Positions 46,316-56,600 of a DNA stretch of 64,000 nt are shown in pieces. A program made the position numbers and the translations under genes. The notes beneath the pieces were generated by a model. The model did no database searches. It worked only from the letters and a program-made list of their open reading frames with translations, and had not been told where the DNA came from. The stretch is from Apostichopus japonicus (Eukaryota > Echinodermata > Holothuroidea > Aspidochirotida > Stichopodidae): contig NC_092563.1 of assembly GCF_037975245.1 (NCBI RefSeq), positions 16,394,094-16,458,093 of the forward strand, written 5' to 3'. Every line of letters starts with the position of its first letter. The stretch's first letter is position 1.

Positions 46316-49202
46316 ATGGTGAGTAAATATCAGATAAATGTGTCAGAATAAACATTTAACCACAATCTTTACAAGAATAACCTTTGCCATATTTGATTGC
46401 ATTGGTTCGTTGTGTGTTACGACTCAAAAACATTGAAAGATCGTCCGTTGACCGCATTTTATCTGCCAACTCGGTAGTCTTTGCGTACGTTAAATTAGTT
46501 TAATACAGGCAGTCAGTGTTATATGTAGGCTATGTACTAGAGCCTAGAGGAATACCCGGGACAACGTTAGGCCTGCCTACGTCTTTTCTAAAGTTTAGGC
46601 CTAGCAGTAACACAAATTTATATGAGCAAATGACTACTGTATAAAGGATAAACTACATAAGTATACGCCTGTATTATTACACGGACGACTTAGGCTTAGT
46701 ACTACAAGACTATACAGTATACTTAGGCCTATAATGGTACCCGGCTAATGATTACCAGTGGGATCATTGACTGATATTGATAAATTGTCACAATTTCGTA
46801 CAAAGGAACTCTGTATGAAGTCCAGACTAAAAAGAGAGGTATAGTTATTGCACTTGCACCCCATGTAGGCTTAATTCTGAACAAAAGTGAAAGTCACCTA
46901 GCTAGCCTAACTTTTTTTTAATGTCCACAAAACAAAAATAAAAGCAGCAATAGCCTAGGTCTACAGGGCCTAACCTACCCACACTAAAGTCTGAGTTGTA
47001 TACCCTATGTTTCTTTTGGCTGAACTTGAGCTGACCGGTAGTTTACATCCTTAGTGATGTAAATATTTATTTTGGATTGTTTCAGTCTAGGCCTAAAGCA
47101 TTGTTAAATCGGAAGTCGACATTTTGAAAGGCAACACTGCAGGTAAACGGGGTTTAAACCCTGTTTACCTGCAGTGTTTTGTTATTATTAATTTTGTTAT
47201 TATAGACCTTCCTTGCTAGGTGCACACTATGCAAGCAACTTTATCTGCCCACTTAGCCAAGGCCAGAGTAGCTAAGTCGAGCTGGGACTCTACTACAAAA
47301 TACAAACACGTTTTAAGTGCTCATATTTCAAGGGACATGGCTTTAGAAGTTATTACAATTAAAGCTGTTCAATGGGATGAGCAGCTGTGTGTGCTGCTTG
47401 CCTATAGCCTTTGACTGTTGGAACTCAAAATAGAGGTCATGGGGTTTATCCTGGTATTACCAAGGCTGGCTCATTAAGTTTTGAGCACAGTGTTCTTGAG
47501 TAGTTAATGATAACTTGACAATTTTCACAGTAACAATTTTTTTCATTTTTTCCTAGTCTAACCCAAAAGAAAAAAGATGCAGGAAGAAGAATTTTTCCCA
47601 GCATGAAATCATCATTCTTTGCCAGTTTGTCAAAGAAAATCGGGAAAAATTGTTTGGTCGAGCTGGACATTGCTCACAGAAGGTAAGACTTTTAAAAGCC
47701 TAATTGCACATCACACTTTGCAATTTGAAGCTTTGTTTCTTTTTTTTTTCAAATTGAATACAATCAGTACATTTTGCATTTAGTATTGACAGAGTATTAA
47801 TCAAAGGTGTGATGTTGTCGGAGTAAATGACTTAGAATGATTTTCCTATTTAAGACACATGCATGCTTTCATTTTGCGGCAAAAATATGCACTCAGCAGA
47901 ATTGTGGGACTTGAGAATATGTTGTGTACTGCATATCTGTTTGGAATGTAAATTGTACCGTGTGTGTGTGTGTGTGCGTAATGACACTATTTGAAGTTGA
48001 AAACATAGCCTGTAATATCACCTAATGCTCTGTCATAATGTAAACAGATAAAGAGAAGTAGAATCCTGACATAGCACAAAATGGATATAAGATTTATTCA
48101 GAAAATATATGTATTGAACATTAAATCATGTGTTTAAATTAAATCTGTTAGGAAAATATAGCAATATATATATAGGAAAATATTAAAGGAAAATAAAGCA
48201 ATATATAATTTATGTGATATTGTAACTAACATAGTAATTAATTTGTAATGAATGCCAGAAGCAATATAAAAATTTAGATTTTTAATTCTTTTATGTAGCT
48301 GAAGGACATATTGTTGGGCTTTCTGAATTGTGTTTTAACCTCCATGCATATCCAACAGGTAGAAGACAGAAAAAAAAGCTACTGGGAGAAGGCTGCACAT
48401 TCCATCAGGGTTGCAGGAGGAGCCTCAGAGAGAAGTGCCTCTGAGCTAAAGAAAAAATGGTCAGATCTCAAGATTCTGGCCAAAAAATATCAAAGAGCAA
48501 AACATGCAACAGGTAAATAGCAATTATTGGCACATCACATCCATCACGGATTTCTTGACATATAATGAAATGGAAATTGATAAACATTGTTCATATCATT
48601 TTATTTTAGGTGGAGGGCCAGCAGCTGACTACAGCCCTGTTTACGAGGCCGTGTTAGAGGCAATGGCCCCCCAGGCCAGAGATGGTGTCAATGCTCTGGG
48701 GACATCAGAGACAGACCCTTTGACTGCTATGAGCGAGTCATCACAGGTACAATTTATATGATATTCATGTTAAAATACCCAATTTAAATTTGAGTACAAG
48801 AAGCCTATAGCTTTTGGTGAACTTTAAAGGTCATCTGTGATCACCAGAAGTCAAATTGTGAAAGCCTAGAAAACTACAGCACTCCAACTTAATATGATAC
48901 ATAATATGTTTTTGGTACCTTTGATGAATATTTTGTAATTGATTAATTGTTTTCATTTGTTCTATTCACAGGATTCACCTGCACCATCACCAATCAGGCA
49001 GTCAACCCTTTCCCCAACAGTTGTCCCTCTTCCCCAGTTGTCCCCAAATTATGATAACCAAGTGATACAGACCTCATTACAAGAGGAAATAATCAAAATT
49101 GAGAGGGAAAAGCTTGAGCTAGCCAGACAGAATTTGGAAGTGCAAAAAGGCATTCTTTCGGCACTTCAAATCATCTCAGCAGCCCTTGGTCCTGAAAAGT
49201 AA
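46316..49202 (+). CDS. Harbinger Myb/SANT-like DNA-binding protein (216 residues)
   Basis: Coding exons: 46316-46318 (just the ATG, followed at once by donor GTGAGT), 47557-47682, 48359-48512, 48610-48746 and 48972-49202, giving 216 residues. Residues about 10-95 form a Myb/SANT-like (trihelix) domain: F-S-Q-H-E-I..L-C-Q-F-V, S-Y-W-E-K-A-A and L-K-K-K-W-S-D-L-K. A Gly/Pro/Ser-rich middle follows, and the C-terminus is a predicted coiled coil (E-E-I-I-K-I-E-R-E-K-L-E-L-A-R). In Harbinger elements the Myb-like partner binds the terminal and subterminal motifs and helps bring the nuclease into the nucleus (family knowledge). The one-codon first exon is inferred from frame and from the lack of a usable start in exon 2. 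The first intron (1.24 kb) contains a 46-bp near-perfect palindrome. No stop or frameshift interrupts the gene. Confidence 0.8.
47133..47178. repeat. 46-bp near-perfect palindrome in intron 1 of the Harbinger Myb gene
   Basis: The arms AACACTGCAGGTAAACGGGG and CCCTGTTTACCTGCAGTGTT flank a TTTAAA centre, with one mismatch. It has no spacer and could extrude as a hairpin in RNA or DNA. It could be a nested small element. Confidence 0.75.
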
Positions 49203-50033
49203 CTTTAAATACATACTTGACCCCCTCCCCCACCCCTTCCTCACTGTTATTTTGTGTCTAATTAGGTATAATTAATAGTATAATGGTGCTATGTATTACT
49301 GTTAAAAAATTGTGTCGCAATCTTTAGTAAACTCCTGGTTGTCAAGACCTTTCATTCATGCCAGCTGCCCATGGCTTTAGAAAATTGGGTCACATTAATT
49401 AGTGATCCTCCTGTTATAAACAATGTCATCAAGTAAACTAAACTGGTCAAGATTTCTGAAGAGGTTCATTCCAGGCCAAAGAAGCCAGTTATACTGTCTC
49501 ACTGTTATAATTACACAGCCTACACTATAGTGTACTCTTCTACGTGGAATATATTTATTTACTAAGTAGCTTTATTGCATATACAAGTGAAGAAAGCTAA
49601 GGAACTATTATTTTAATAGGCAAACCATCTGAGTGGGAGTTGTAGATAATATTAATGATCAAGAATTGTATAATGCCTTTCCAACCATCTTTGAGTTGAA
49701 TGTCATTTCTGAACCGTCCATTATGTAACAGCACTGTAGGTCAACTTTAGATACTAATTTTTAGCTTATATACTATCTGCCTTAGATATTAAATTTCTAT
49801 TGGGTGTACTACTGAAACTAAATTGATGGTCAACATAAATTAAATTCAAAATACGATTTTAAGCTGTTATGTTAGAATGTCAAAACTGCAAGTGGTATTT
49901 GATAAATGCAAAATGTTTGTTTGACATGACATTCATATTCTTTGCTGACACTATGTATAGCCAAAACTAATTTGCCTCTTTCAAGGGTAAAAAAGGATAG
50001 GGGAAGGGTTAGAAGAAGGTATAAGACCATCAT
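49203..50033. other. Interval between the two convergent Harbinger genes
   Basis: It holds the 3' ends of the two convergent transposon genes. It is AT-rich with a C-rich patch near 49,222-49,240, and no further frame is recognisable. Confidence 0.6.
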
Positions 50034-51349
50034 TTAGGTGAAAAAATTAGTAATTATATCTGCCCGGACAGCTGCCCCATGGACATTATCAGGTGCTGCA
50101 CCAGCTTCATCTGGGTCTGGTTGAACCTGTTGGTCACGCTGGGGGTCTAAGTGTGGCTCTTTCAAGTCCTTGCTGATGTTAAAGAGGATACAGCAGGCAA
50201 CGATAATATCACAAGCTCTTTGAGGTTCTATTTGCATGCCATCGCCAAGCAGACATCGAAATTTGTTCTTGAGCTGGCCGTTGACTTGCTCAATCTTGGC
50301 TCGTGTCCTTGTCTGAGCACTGCAATTAAAGAATAATTATAAACTTGAAGACAGCTGTTTATTTCTTTGTTCACTATTAAGTAATTTATGTCTAGTTTTG
50401 TCCGTATGGTGAACTACAATATACAGTCATAACTGATACTATATTGAGTTTGTGATTTTGTGTGTGTGCTTTTTGTACAAATCTAAAGTGATGTATAAAT
50501 TTAGATAGTCCAATGAGCTGAAATGATACGATACCATACCTCGATATGTATTGGTTTGTACAAGCTTACTTACTTATTGAATGAGGTCTCTTCGAGTGTG
50601 GTTGGGTTCTGAATAGGCGTCATCAACCATGGCTGTAGAGGATAACCAGAGTCCCCGAGAAGTATCCCTTGAAGTTGGTGGTCCTCAAACTGTCTCCCAA
50701 CAAGGCTTTCACTCAATATCCTACTGTCATGGGTACTGCCTGGCCATCGTGCTACAACATTGATGATTTTGTATTTTGCACTACAAATTAGCTGTACATT
50801 GATTGCATGTCTACCTTTACGGCTAACAAATACATACTCATCCGGCCCATAGTTACAACCGTGAATTCCAATCAATGTCCCATCTACTGCACCCACAACC
50901 TGCGGAAATCCTGCTACCAAAAAAAATTCCCTCTGAGCATTGGTCACAGAGGCTGGAGTGATTGGGAACTTAATTTCATCATTCCGGATTTGAACCAATG
51001 CTTTTGTAACCCTCCTCAATGCCCGTGAGGCAGATGACTTGCTGCATCCGTGTAAAGAGGCACACTCTGCTAAGGCACTTTTCGATCCTGATGCATAAAA
51101 TCTTAGAGCAATGAAAACCTGCAAACTGGCTGACAGCGCCCTACTTCTGTTGGTGGGATGTTCTAACTGGGCCCTTAATCTATTAATTATAGTCATACAG
51201 CCTAGCCTAGTAAACCTATATCTTTGGTACATGTCAACATCATTGTAAAGTTCAAAAGGCTGCCTTCTGTCTCTAAAAATTCTCTCTCTTTGTAGAATCC
51301 GACGATAATTGCGTTGTTGACCAGCTTGCCGATACACAAATAACGCCAT
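50034..51349 (-). CDS. HARBI1-like: HARBI1-like Harbinger transposase/nuclease (353 residues)
   Basis: Two exons in transcript order, 51349-50574 and 50319-50034, with donor GTAAGT and acceptor TTGCAG, give 353 residues, close to the roughly 350 of HARBI1 proteins. The N-terminal helical region carries an L-x-C/S-x-S-x-A-L-R helix-turn-helix-like segment (G-C-S-K-S-S-A-S-R-A-L-R, about 101-112). The DDE_4 nuclease fold follows: V-G-A-V-D-G-T (Asp156), W-P-G-S-T-H-D-S-R (202-210), G-D-S-G-Y-P-L (Asp233), and in exon 2 A-Q-T-R-T-R-A-K-I-E-Q (Glu269), then K-N-K-F-R-C-L. The catalytic triad Asp156-Asp233-Glu269 is complete and the frame is uninterrupted. The intron splits the gene just before the third catalytic residue. 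The location between matching terminal repeats shows that it belongs to a mobile element rather than being a host-domesticated HARBI1. Confidence 0.9.
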
Positions 51350-51459
51350 TTGTGCAAAAGTACATGAAATTCACATTGTATTACTTCTACATGTACTGTG
51401 TACAGTAAAAACATAACAAATTTAAAACAAGTGTTTACCATAGCAACGTATCATACTTA

Positions 51460-51642
51460 CGATTGATCTGGATCACTACTTAAAGTTACGCATGATCGGA
51501 TCAAACTTAAGCTTGATATCAAGCGTAAGTTTCTTTGTGGAACGGAGATAAGTTTGATATCAAACTTACGCTCGATCGGCTGACTTACGCACGATCGATC
51601 AAACTTAAGATCAAGCGTAAGTCTTTGTGGAACGGGGCCCTG
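51460..51642. repeat. Harbinger right terminal repeat with an iterated copy
   Basis: The outer end (about 51,600-51,642) is preceded by a second, internal copy of the terminal motif, GTTTCTTTGTGGAACGG (about 51,529-51,545). Several AAACTTA/AAGCGTAAGT and CGATCGATC motifs lie in both orientations. This matches the left end. Confidence 0.75.
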
Positions 51643-51937
51643 AAGTTTCTTTCCGGTAATCGTTAACTGTCGCAACTTGTTTCGGCAGTAGTCTATATTA
51701 TATTTATAGTCAGCGTTCTAAGTTACATTTGAGCAACGATTACATTGTTATTCTATTTTCTTTATTGCTGAATGGTAACGCAAAGTGACTTAAGTTGAAG
51801 TAACGTTAATACTGTATTAAATTAACGTTAGAGTTTCACAGTGTAACACTAACATTCTGCAAACCTACTGTCATAGTAGTTTCTCAGATCAGAGGAACAA
51901 CCTACCAAAGCAATTTTCAACTGTCGATTCACTAGTC
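51643..51937 (+). promoter_or_regulatory. Upstream region of the PDP1-type gene
   Basis: Only 295 bp separate the transposon end from the start codon. A plausible splice acceptor (TAGTTTCTCAG, ending 51,886) lies upstream, and no in-frame stop was found over the last 90 nt. A 5' intron containing the transposon is therefore possible. No TATA box stands out. Confidence 0.35.
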
Positions 51938-53398
51938 ATGAAAATATTTCATCAAGCATGTAGGGTGCTAGCTCATTCTCATAGAAACAAACTTTGCCCA
52001 TTATACGTGGTGACCAGGAGTTACAGTAATGATGACCGTAACTACAGTAGTCAGGCTGCAGTTAACCCGTACGAACCAGTCCGAGCCCCAGTGATTCCCA
52101 AGCTCACACCTGATGCTGTGACGGAGATTCTCCAGAGGAATGAAGTGAAGGTATCATTCAAATCTGGAGCTGGAGTGGTTAATAGCTACTGTTCCAACCA
52201 GTTGGCGTCAAACAGCCCCATCGAGGACAGAAGGTCCGAAGGGCAGTGCCGTTTTACAGATGGGTTACTCTTTGGAGTGTTCGATGGTCACAGTGGCCCG
52301 ACCTGTGCTCAGGTCATCAGTGAGAGACTGTTCAACTACATATCTGCAGAGATTCTGCCCTACAATACTCTCAGCTCTGTGTACAAGAAGATAGAGAGTG
52401 GAGAAACACAACTGGTGAAATGGCTTGGCGGATGCAATTTTCCTACTTCCCTTAACGCAGATGTCCATCACAAGAGTCTGGTCAAATATTTGCATGAGAA
52501 CGTCTCTGCGGACTTTGAGTCGGAGGATCGCATATCCGATTCATTGACAACAGCCTTTGAACGCCTTGATAGTGATTTGCTGACGGAGGCACAGACACTG
52601 TCAAACGACATTGCAGTCAACGAGGAATGTACCCGCACGGCTTTTTCGGGCTCTTGTGCAACCGTGGCATTTATGCAGGGTAACGACTTGTTCATCGCCA
52701 ATGCTGGAGATTGCCGAGCGGTGATGGGAGTCCAAATGAGCAATGGCCAGTGGTCTCCCATTGTCTTGTCACACGACCACAATGCCTACAATAGCAACGA
52801 ACTCAACCGGGTCAAGTCTGGGCACCCAGCCAACGAAGGCACGACTGTGATCAAACAGGAACGTTTGTTGGGAGAGTTGGCTCCCCTGAGAGCATTTGGA
52901 GATGCCAGATTTAAATTGAAGGGAGAAACTCAAAAGGAAATCCTACAGCGGTGGGACAGGCACCACGTGCCGTTGCCTCGGAATTATTACACGCCACCCT
53001 ACCTCAGTGCTACCCCCGAAGTCACACACTACAATCTTGAAGGCAAAACAGGGTTCCTTATTCTTGCCACTGATGGACTGTGGGATTGTTTGGATCCAGA
53101 AAAAGCTGTGGGACTGGTAGGTGCCCACTGGGAGGCCATGGGCCAGATGGGGCCTTACACACCAGCAGCTCATTTATCCTTGGGAGAGATACAATCTGCA
53201 CTAGCCCAGCGCAGGTTCAGTCTCCGCCCTCTGGACACCAACGTGTCGACCCATCTCATCCGCTATGCACTTTGCGGTGTGGGTCACACATTTGACTACG
53301 ACAAACTCGCTGAAAGCGTGAGCCTACCACCAAACATTGTTCGGCATTATCGAGACGACATCACAGTCACTGTGATATTTTTTTCTGGCATGCAGTAA
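51938..53398 (+). CDS. PDP1: Pyruvate dehydrogenase phosphatase catalytic subunit (PDP1-type)
   Basis: This single-exon frame of 486 residues is a PPM/PP2C-family metal-dependent phosphatase of the mitochondrial pyruvate dehydrogenase phosphatase type. It dephosphorylates E1-alpha and so switches the complex on. The N-terminus (M-K-I-F-H-Q-A-C-R-V-L-A-H-S-H-R) is basic and fits a mitochondrial presequence. PDP marks: I-E-D-R-R-S (95-100), G-V-F-D-G-H-S-G with metal-binding Asp116/Gly117, A-F-S-G-S-C-A, A-N-A-G-D-C-R-A (254-261), S-H-D-H-N-A, K-Q-E-R-L-L-G, Y-Y-T-P-P-Y-L, A-T-D-G-L-W-D (Asp379) and Y-R-D-D-I-T-V-T-V-I (Asp473/474). Human PDP1 is about 537 residues; the difference lies mainly in the N-terminal region and loops. 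A mostly single coding exon is also usual for vertebrate PDP genes. Invertebrates often have one PDP, so PDP1 versus PDP2 orthology is open. Confidence 0.92.
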   Translation: MKIFHQACRVLAHSHRNKLCPLYVVTRSYSNDDRNYSSQAAVNPYEPVRAPVIPKLTPDAVTEILQRNEVKVSFKSGAGVVNSYCSNQLASNSPIEDRRSEGQCRFTDGLLFGVFDGHSGPTCAQVISERLFNYISAEILPYNTLSSVYKKIESGETQLVKWLGGCNFPTSLNADVHHKSLVKYLHENVSADFESEDRISDSLTTAFERLDSDLLTEAQTLSNDIAVNEECTRTAFSGSCATVAFMQGNDLFIANAGDCRAVMGVQMSNGQWSPIVLSHDHNAYNSNELNRVKSGHPANEGTTVIKQERLLGELAPLRAFGDARFKLKGETQKEILQRWDRHHVPLPRNYYTPPYLSATPEVTHYNLEGKTGFLILATDGLWDCLDPEKAVGLVGAHWEAMGQMGPYTPAAHLSLGEIQSALAQRRFSLRPLDTNVSTHLIRYALCGVGHTFDYDKLAESVSLPPNIVRHYRDDITVTVIFFSGMQ

Positions 53399-53618
53399 TA
53401 GAAACCAGAGATCATCAATTTCGTCACTCACGCTGCAGCAACTTCACCTGTGTCACTTGGGTTGTCTTCCAAGTATCTCCAATCAGAAAGTTGAATTTGA
53501 CAACAGGTCTGCATGCTGCAGTCTTGAAGTTGTACTCTTTTATAGTGTAAGTACACTATTCTTTATTTAAATTTAAGTTTAATTGTCTTCAATTTAAGTG
53601 AACAATATCAAATTTCTA

Positions 53619-53624
53619 AATAAA
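53619..53624 (+). promoter_or_regulatory. Possible PDP1 polyadenylation signal AATAAA
   Basis: AATAAA lies about 220 nt after the stop codon. A longer 3' UTR reaching into the TACAGTA-rich region cannot be excluded. Confidence 0.4.
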
Positions 53625-56600
53625 ATAACCCATCACTATGTGGGTCATAGTGATACTGATAACTTACCAATGTATGATATAAGTTAACTTAATCTACATG
53701 CAAAACGTCATACTGTACACAATGTTTATTTTGAAACTGAAAATATGAGCCTACAGTATATCTGACAATTTCCAGTAATTTTCAGTAGGTAAACGTCATT
53801 AACCAACAGAATAGGTACAAAATACTAACTGAATTGAGTTCAGTCACTCACAGTAGTCCTACTCTTCTCTGAAAAGTTGACAAAATGATCTTTTAATAAT
53901 CATAGAAATTCCAAGGTCACTAAAGCCTTTGCCTGTTGTTGACCATAATTCTCTAATAACGCTTTTGATTATGAATTTATGAAAACTGTTTCTGTTAAAA
54001 GGTCAGTTGTAGCACACAAACTTGCCAAGCCTTTAAACTGGCAGGCGGGAAATTTGTGTGATGCTCGTAAATATTGTCCATTTCATAAACCATGTACGAC
54101 TACTGTGCAGAAGCACTCATTCTACACTGTAAGCTGTTTTTGATTGCTGAATTTCTAAGTGCTCATGTCACATGCAGGTTTCCACTATAGGTGAAGAGCT
54201 GCTTTGCACATTAATTATGTTCTGTTGTAAGTGTTCTACCTACAGTACACAATTTATTATCTGTGGTACGATGGGAGGACGATTGTAAACAAACAGTGAA
54301 ATTTTTTTGTACAAAGTGTAAATAATTGTTCATGTATAAATATGAGTATTTATTGGAGTATACAGTATTTTATTTATCATTTTTATATTTTTGTTAACAT
54401 TTAAAAGAAGACTTAAACATTAGAGAAAGATGGAAAATTAAAAGAAAAAGAGAGGCAGGGAGAGGGATGTACGGTAATCTAGCAGAAACAGTAAGGCTCT
54501 GTGGAAGATGAAAGGAGAAATTGACATGTTACAGTATTTGTTAAAGAAAATGTCAACATTTGTAGAGAGTTGGAGTAGGGAAGTTCTGTACCTGTAAGTA
54601 TTACATTATTAATAGTGTTCAGACTGTTTTCATTATTAAGTGTCCTTGAATTGGCTGGCAGATTACCTGCAGGCTATTTCACAGCATGTTTGTTGTGGGG
54701 CTCCTCACTCCCCCCCCCCCCTACAGTAGTTAAGTAAGGGCATGGAGCTATAAAGCTCCATGGTAAGGGACATTAAACATTATAGTGCCCCAATATCCAG
54801 GCATCCTACTGTTAATATTAAACAGCTACCGTAAGAATGACAAAACAGTATTCCAATCCAATGGCTCATAGTATTGTCCCATGATATGAGCTGCAGCTTC
54901 ATATTACCAAAAATAGAAGGTAAACATATTCACGTACAGTACGGCAGATAAAACTGAATTTTGAACAAATATATATAGGAGAGTAACCTGTACTATAACA
55001 GTGCAGTAGAAATATGATATTTATGTACAGGTACAGTTCTTAAATATGTAAATTGCTTGAAGTGTTAGCATACACTATACCTACTAAATTAATGAGTTAC
55101 AAAGACTGCTATGATGTTTAGATTTGCACTGTATACAAACTAAATTCAATAGTGATTTTTATACGGTAACGGTGCTTGTGTACAGTATGCTTCTGTATAC
55201 TACTGGTGTTGTTTACAGTATTTAATATTTACATACTCTGTTATACTAACTGTACATTATTTTACTGTACTGTGGTGCTACAGGCAGCCAATGTACAGTA
55301 TGTGTTGCGATGCCAGACATTATTTACTGTACATGTGCGAGTGTAGTGTTTGCATTCCTGTCTGTCAGGAGACTGGCTGTCAGATGCCAATATTTATTTA
55401 CACAGACAGTGTAAAACAGTAAATTTTTTAGTAATGGAGGAAGTACATACCGTAACATTTTACAAGGTGGTCACATGATGCAGTGATGTCAGATCTTGAA
55501 CTAGAGAGTCTAACATTAGTATCATTATCTACTGTGTAAGGCTTCATGTAACTACAACTGCATTTGCCTGCAAATACGCAGTACTATTGTAGTGCGCCTG
55601 TGCTTGTGGAGCGCTTGAAGATTAGGAAGAACTTTTCGGTTGCTCGGTTGTAGGTACCTACAAAGTGAGGACGCTTGTGAGTGCCGTGAAAGGCTCAGAA
55701 TACGTTGCCTACGCAGCTAGCCTCTGAAACCGCAAATGTACAGAGACTGTATGAAACTTTCAAGTTTCAACGTCCAGTCATGTAGGCATCGTTCACTTGG
55801 CAAGTAATGCCAATATTGTAGCGGCGTACACGCACTACAATAAGAACCTAACAACAAGTCAGCAACAGTGACAAGATGTGTGTAGGTCAGGTAATTGACC
55901 AACTCTGTATACACATGTACAGTACTTGCATGCTATAGATACACATTGCAAGCCTGCAAGGTGCTTACTACTGTACGTTAAGTTGTGAGCTCTTGTTTCC
56001 TGATAAATTGTCATAACAAGCAGTGTTGTGTACCGCACTACTGCCATGTGAAGTTGTAAAAAGTGCAGTCGTAATTTGTGGTTGACTTCAGTGTAAAATA
56101 ATATTTGTGTCACAAATTCTCATCTTGTAGCCGCTAAACTGCAGAAAATTGTTTACTTTTAAATACTGTACCCCACTTTATTGCTATGCTTTCAGAGCAC
56201 TGATTGTCTGTCAGGCAACTTCTTGCTAGAAAATAACACTGGATAAAAACACTTCTAGTAAGATTCAACTTTGGCACAGATTCCCAGAAATGAAATCATG
56301 GCTTCCTGTTCTTTCATTTTTGTGTGTTGAATAATGTGGTTTTCTGAAGCTACTGTACATACTTCTCTAACTCTGGAAAATATTATCTAAAAATGTTATC
56401 AGTGGCTGGCTGTATTTATACTACAGTGGAATGTGACTGCCATGGTCTTTCTGTATTTAGTGTTTGTACATTAGCCTACATTACTGTGTCTGTTATGTAC
56501 AGTAAATACTTAATGTTAATTAACATGTACAATACAATAGTTCAACTTTACATGTACAGTATGGGCTGGCTAATCTAGTGGATATCCCTATGTGTGTGTA

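Larger units (their letters stand above)
46061..51642. mobile_element. Full-length PIF/Harbinger DNA transposon, 5.6 kb, apparently intact
   Basis: The ends are inverted repeats: the left starts CAGGGCCCCGTTCCACAAAG and the right ends with its complement, CTTTGTGGAACGGGGCCCTG. The inverted repeats continue inward (ACTTACGCTTGATC) with a 3-bp difference. Inside lie the two genes that define the superfamily: a Myb/SANT-like protein on + (46,316-49,202) and a DDE nuclease on - (50,034-51,349), converging tail to tail. Both frames are open across all their exons. A 3-bp target duplication, usual for the group, is not obvious (TAC at left, AAG at right). The element ends about 295 bp before the PDP1-type start codon. 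Confidence 0.9.

Noticed and set aside
47220-47414. 64-codon frame inside intron 1 of the Harbinger Myb gene
   Set aside because: No recognisable domain, and no splice partners that keep the Myb frame. Left as unexplained intronic sequence.
50034-51349. Domesticated host HARBI1 gene
   Set aside because: The gene lies between matching terminal inverted repeats with the Myb-like partner beside it, so it is part of a mobile element.
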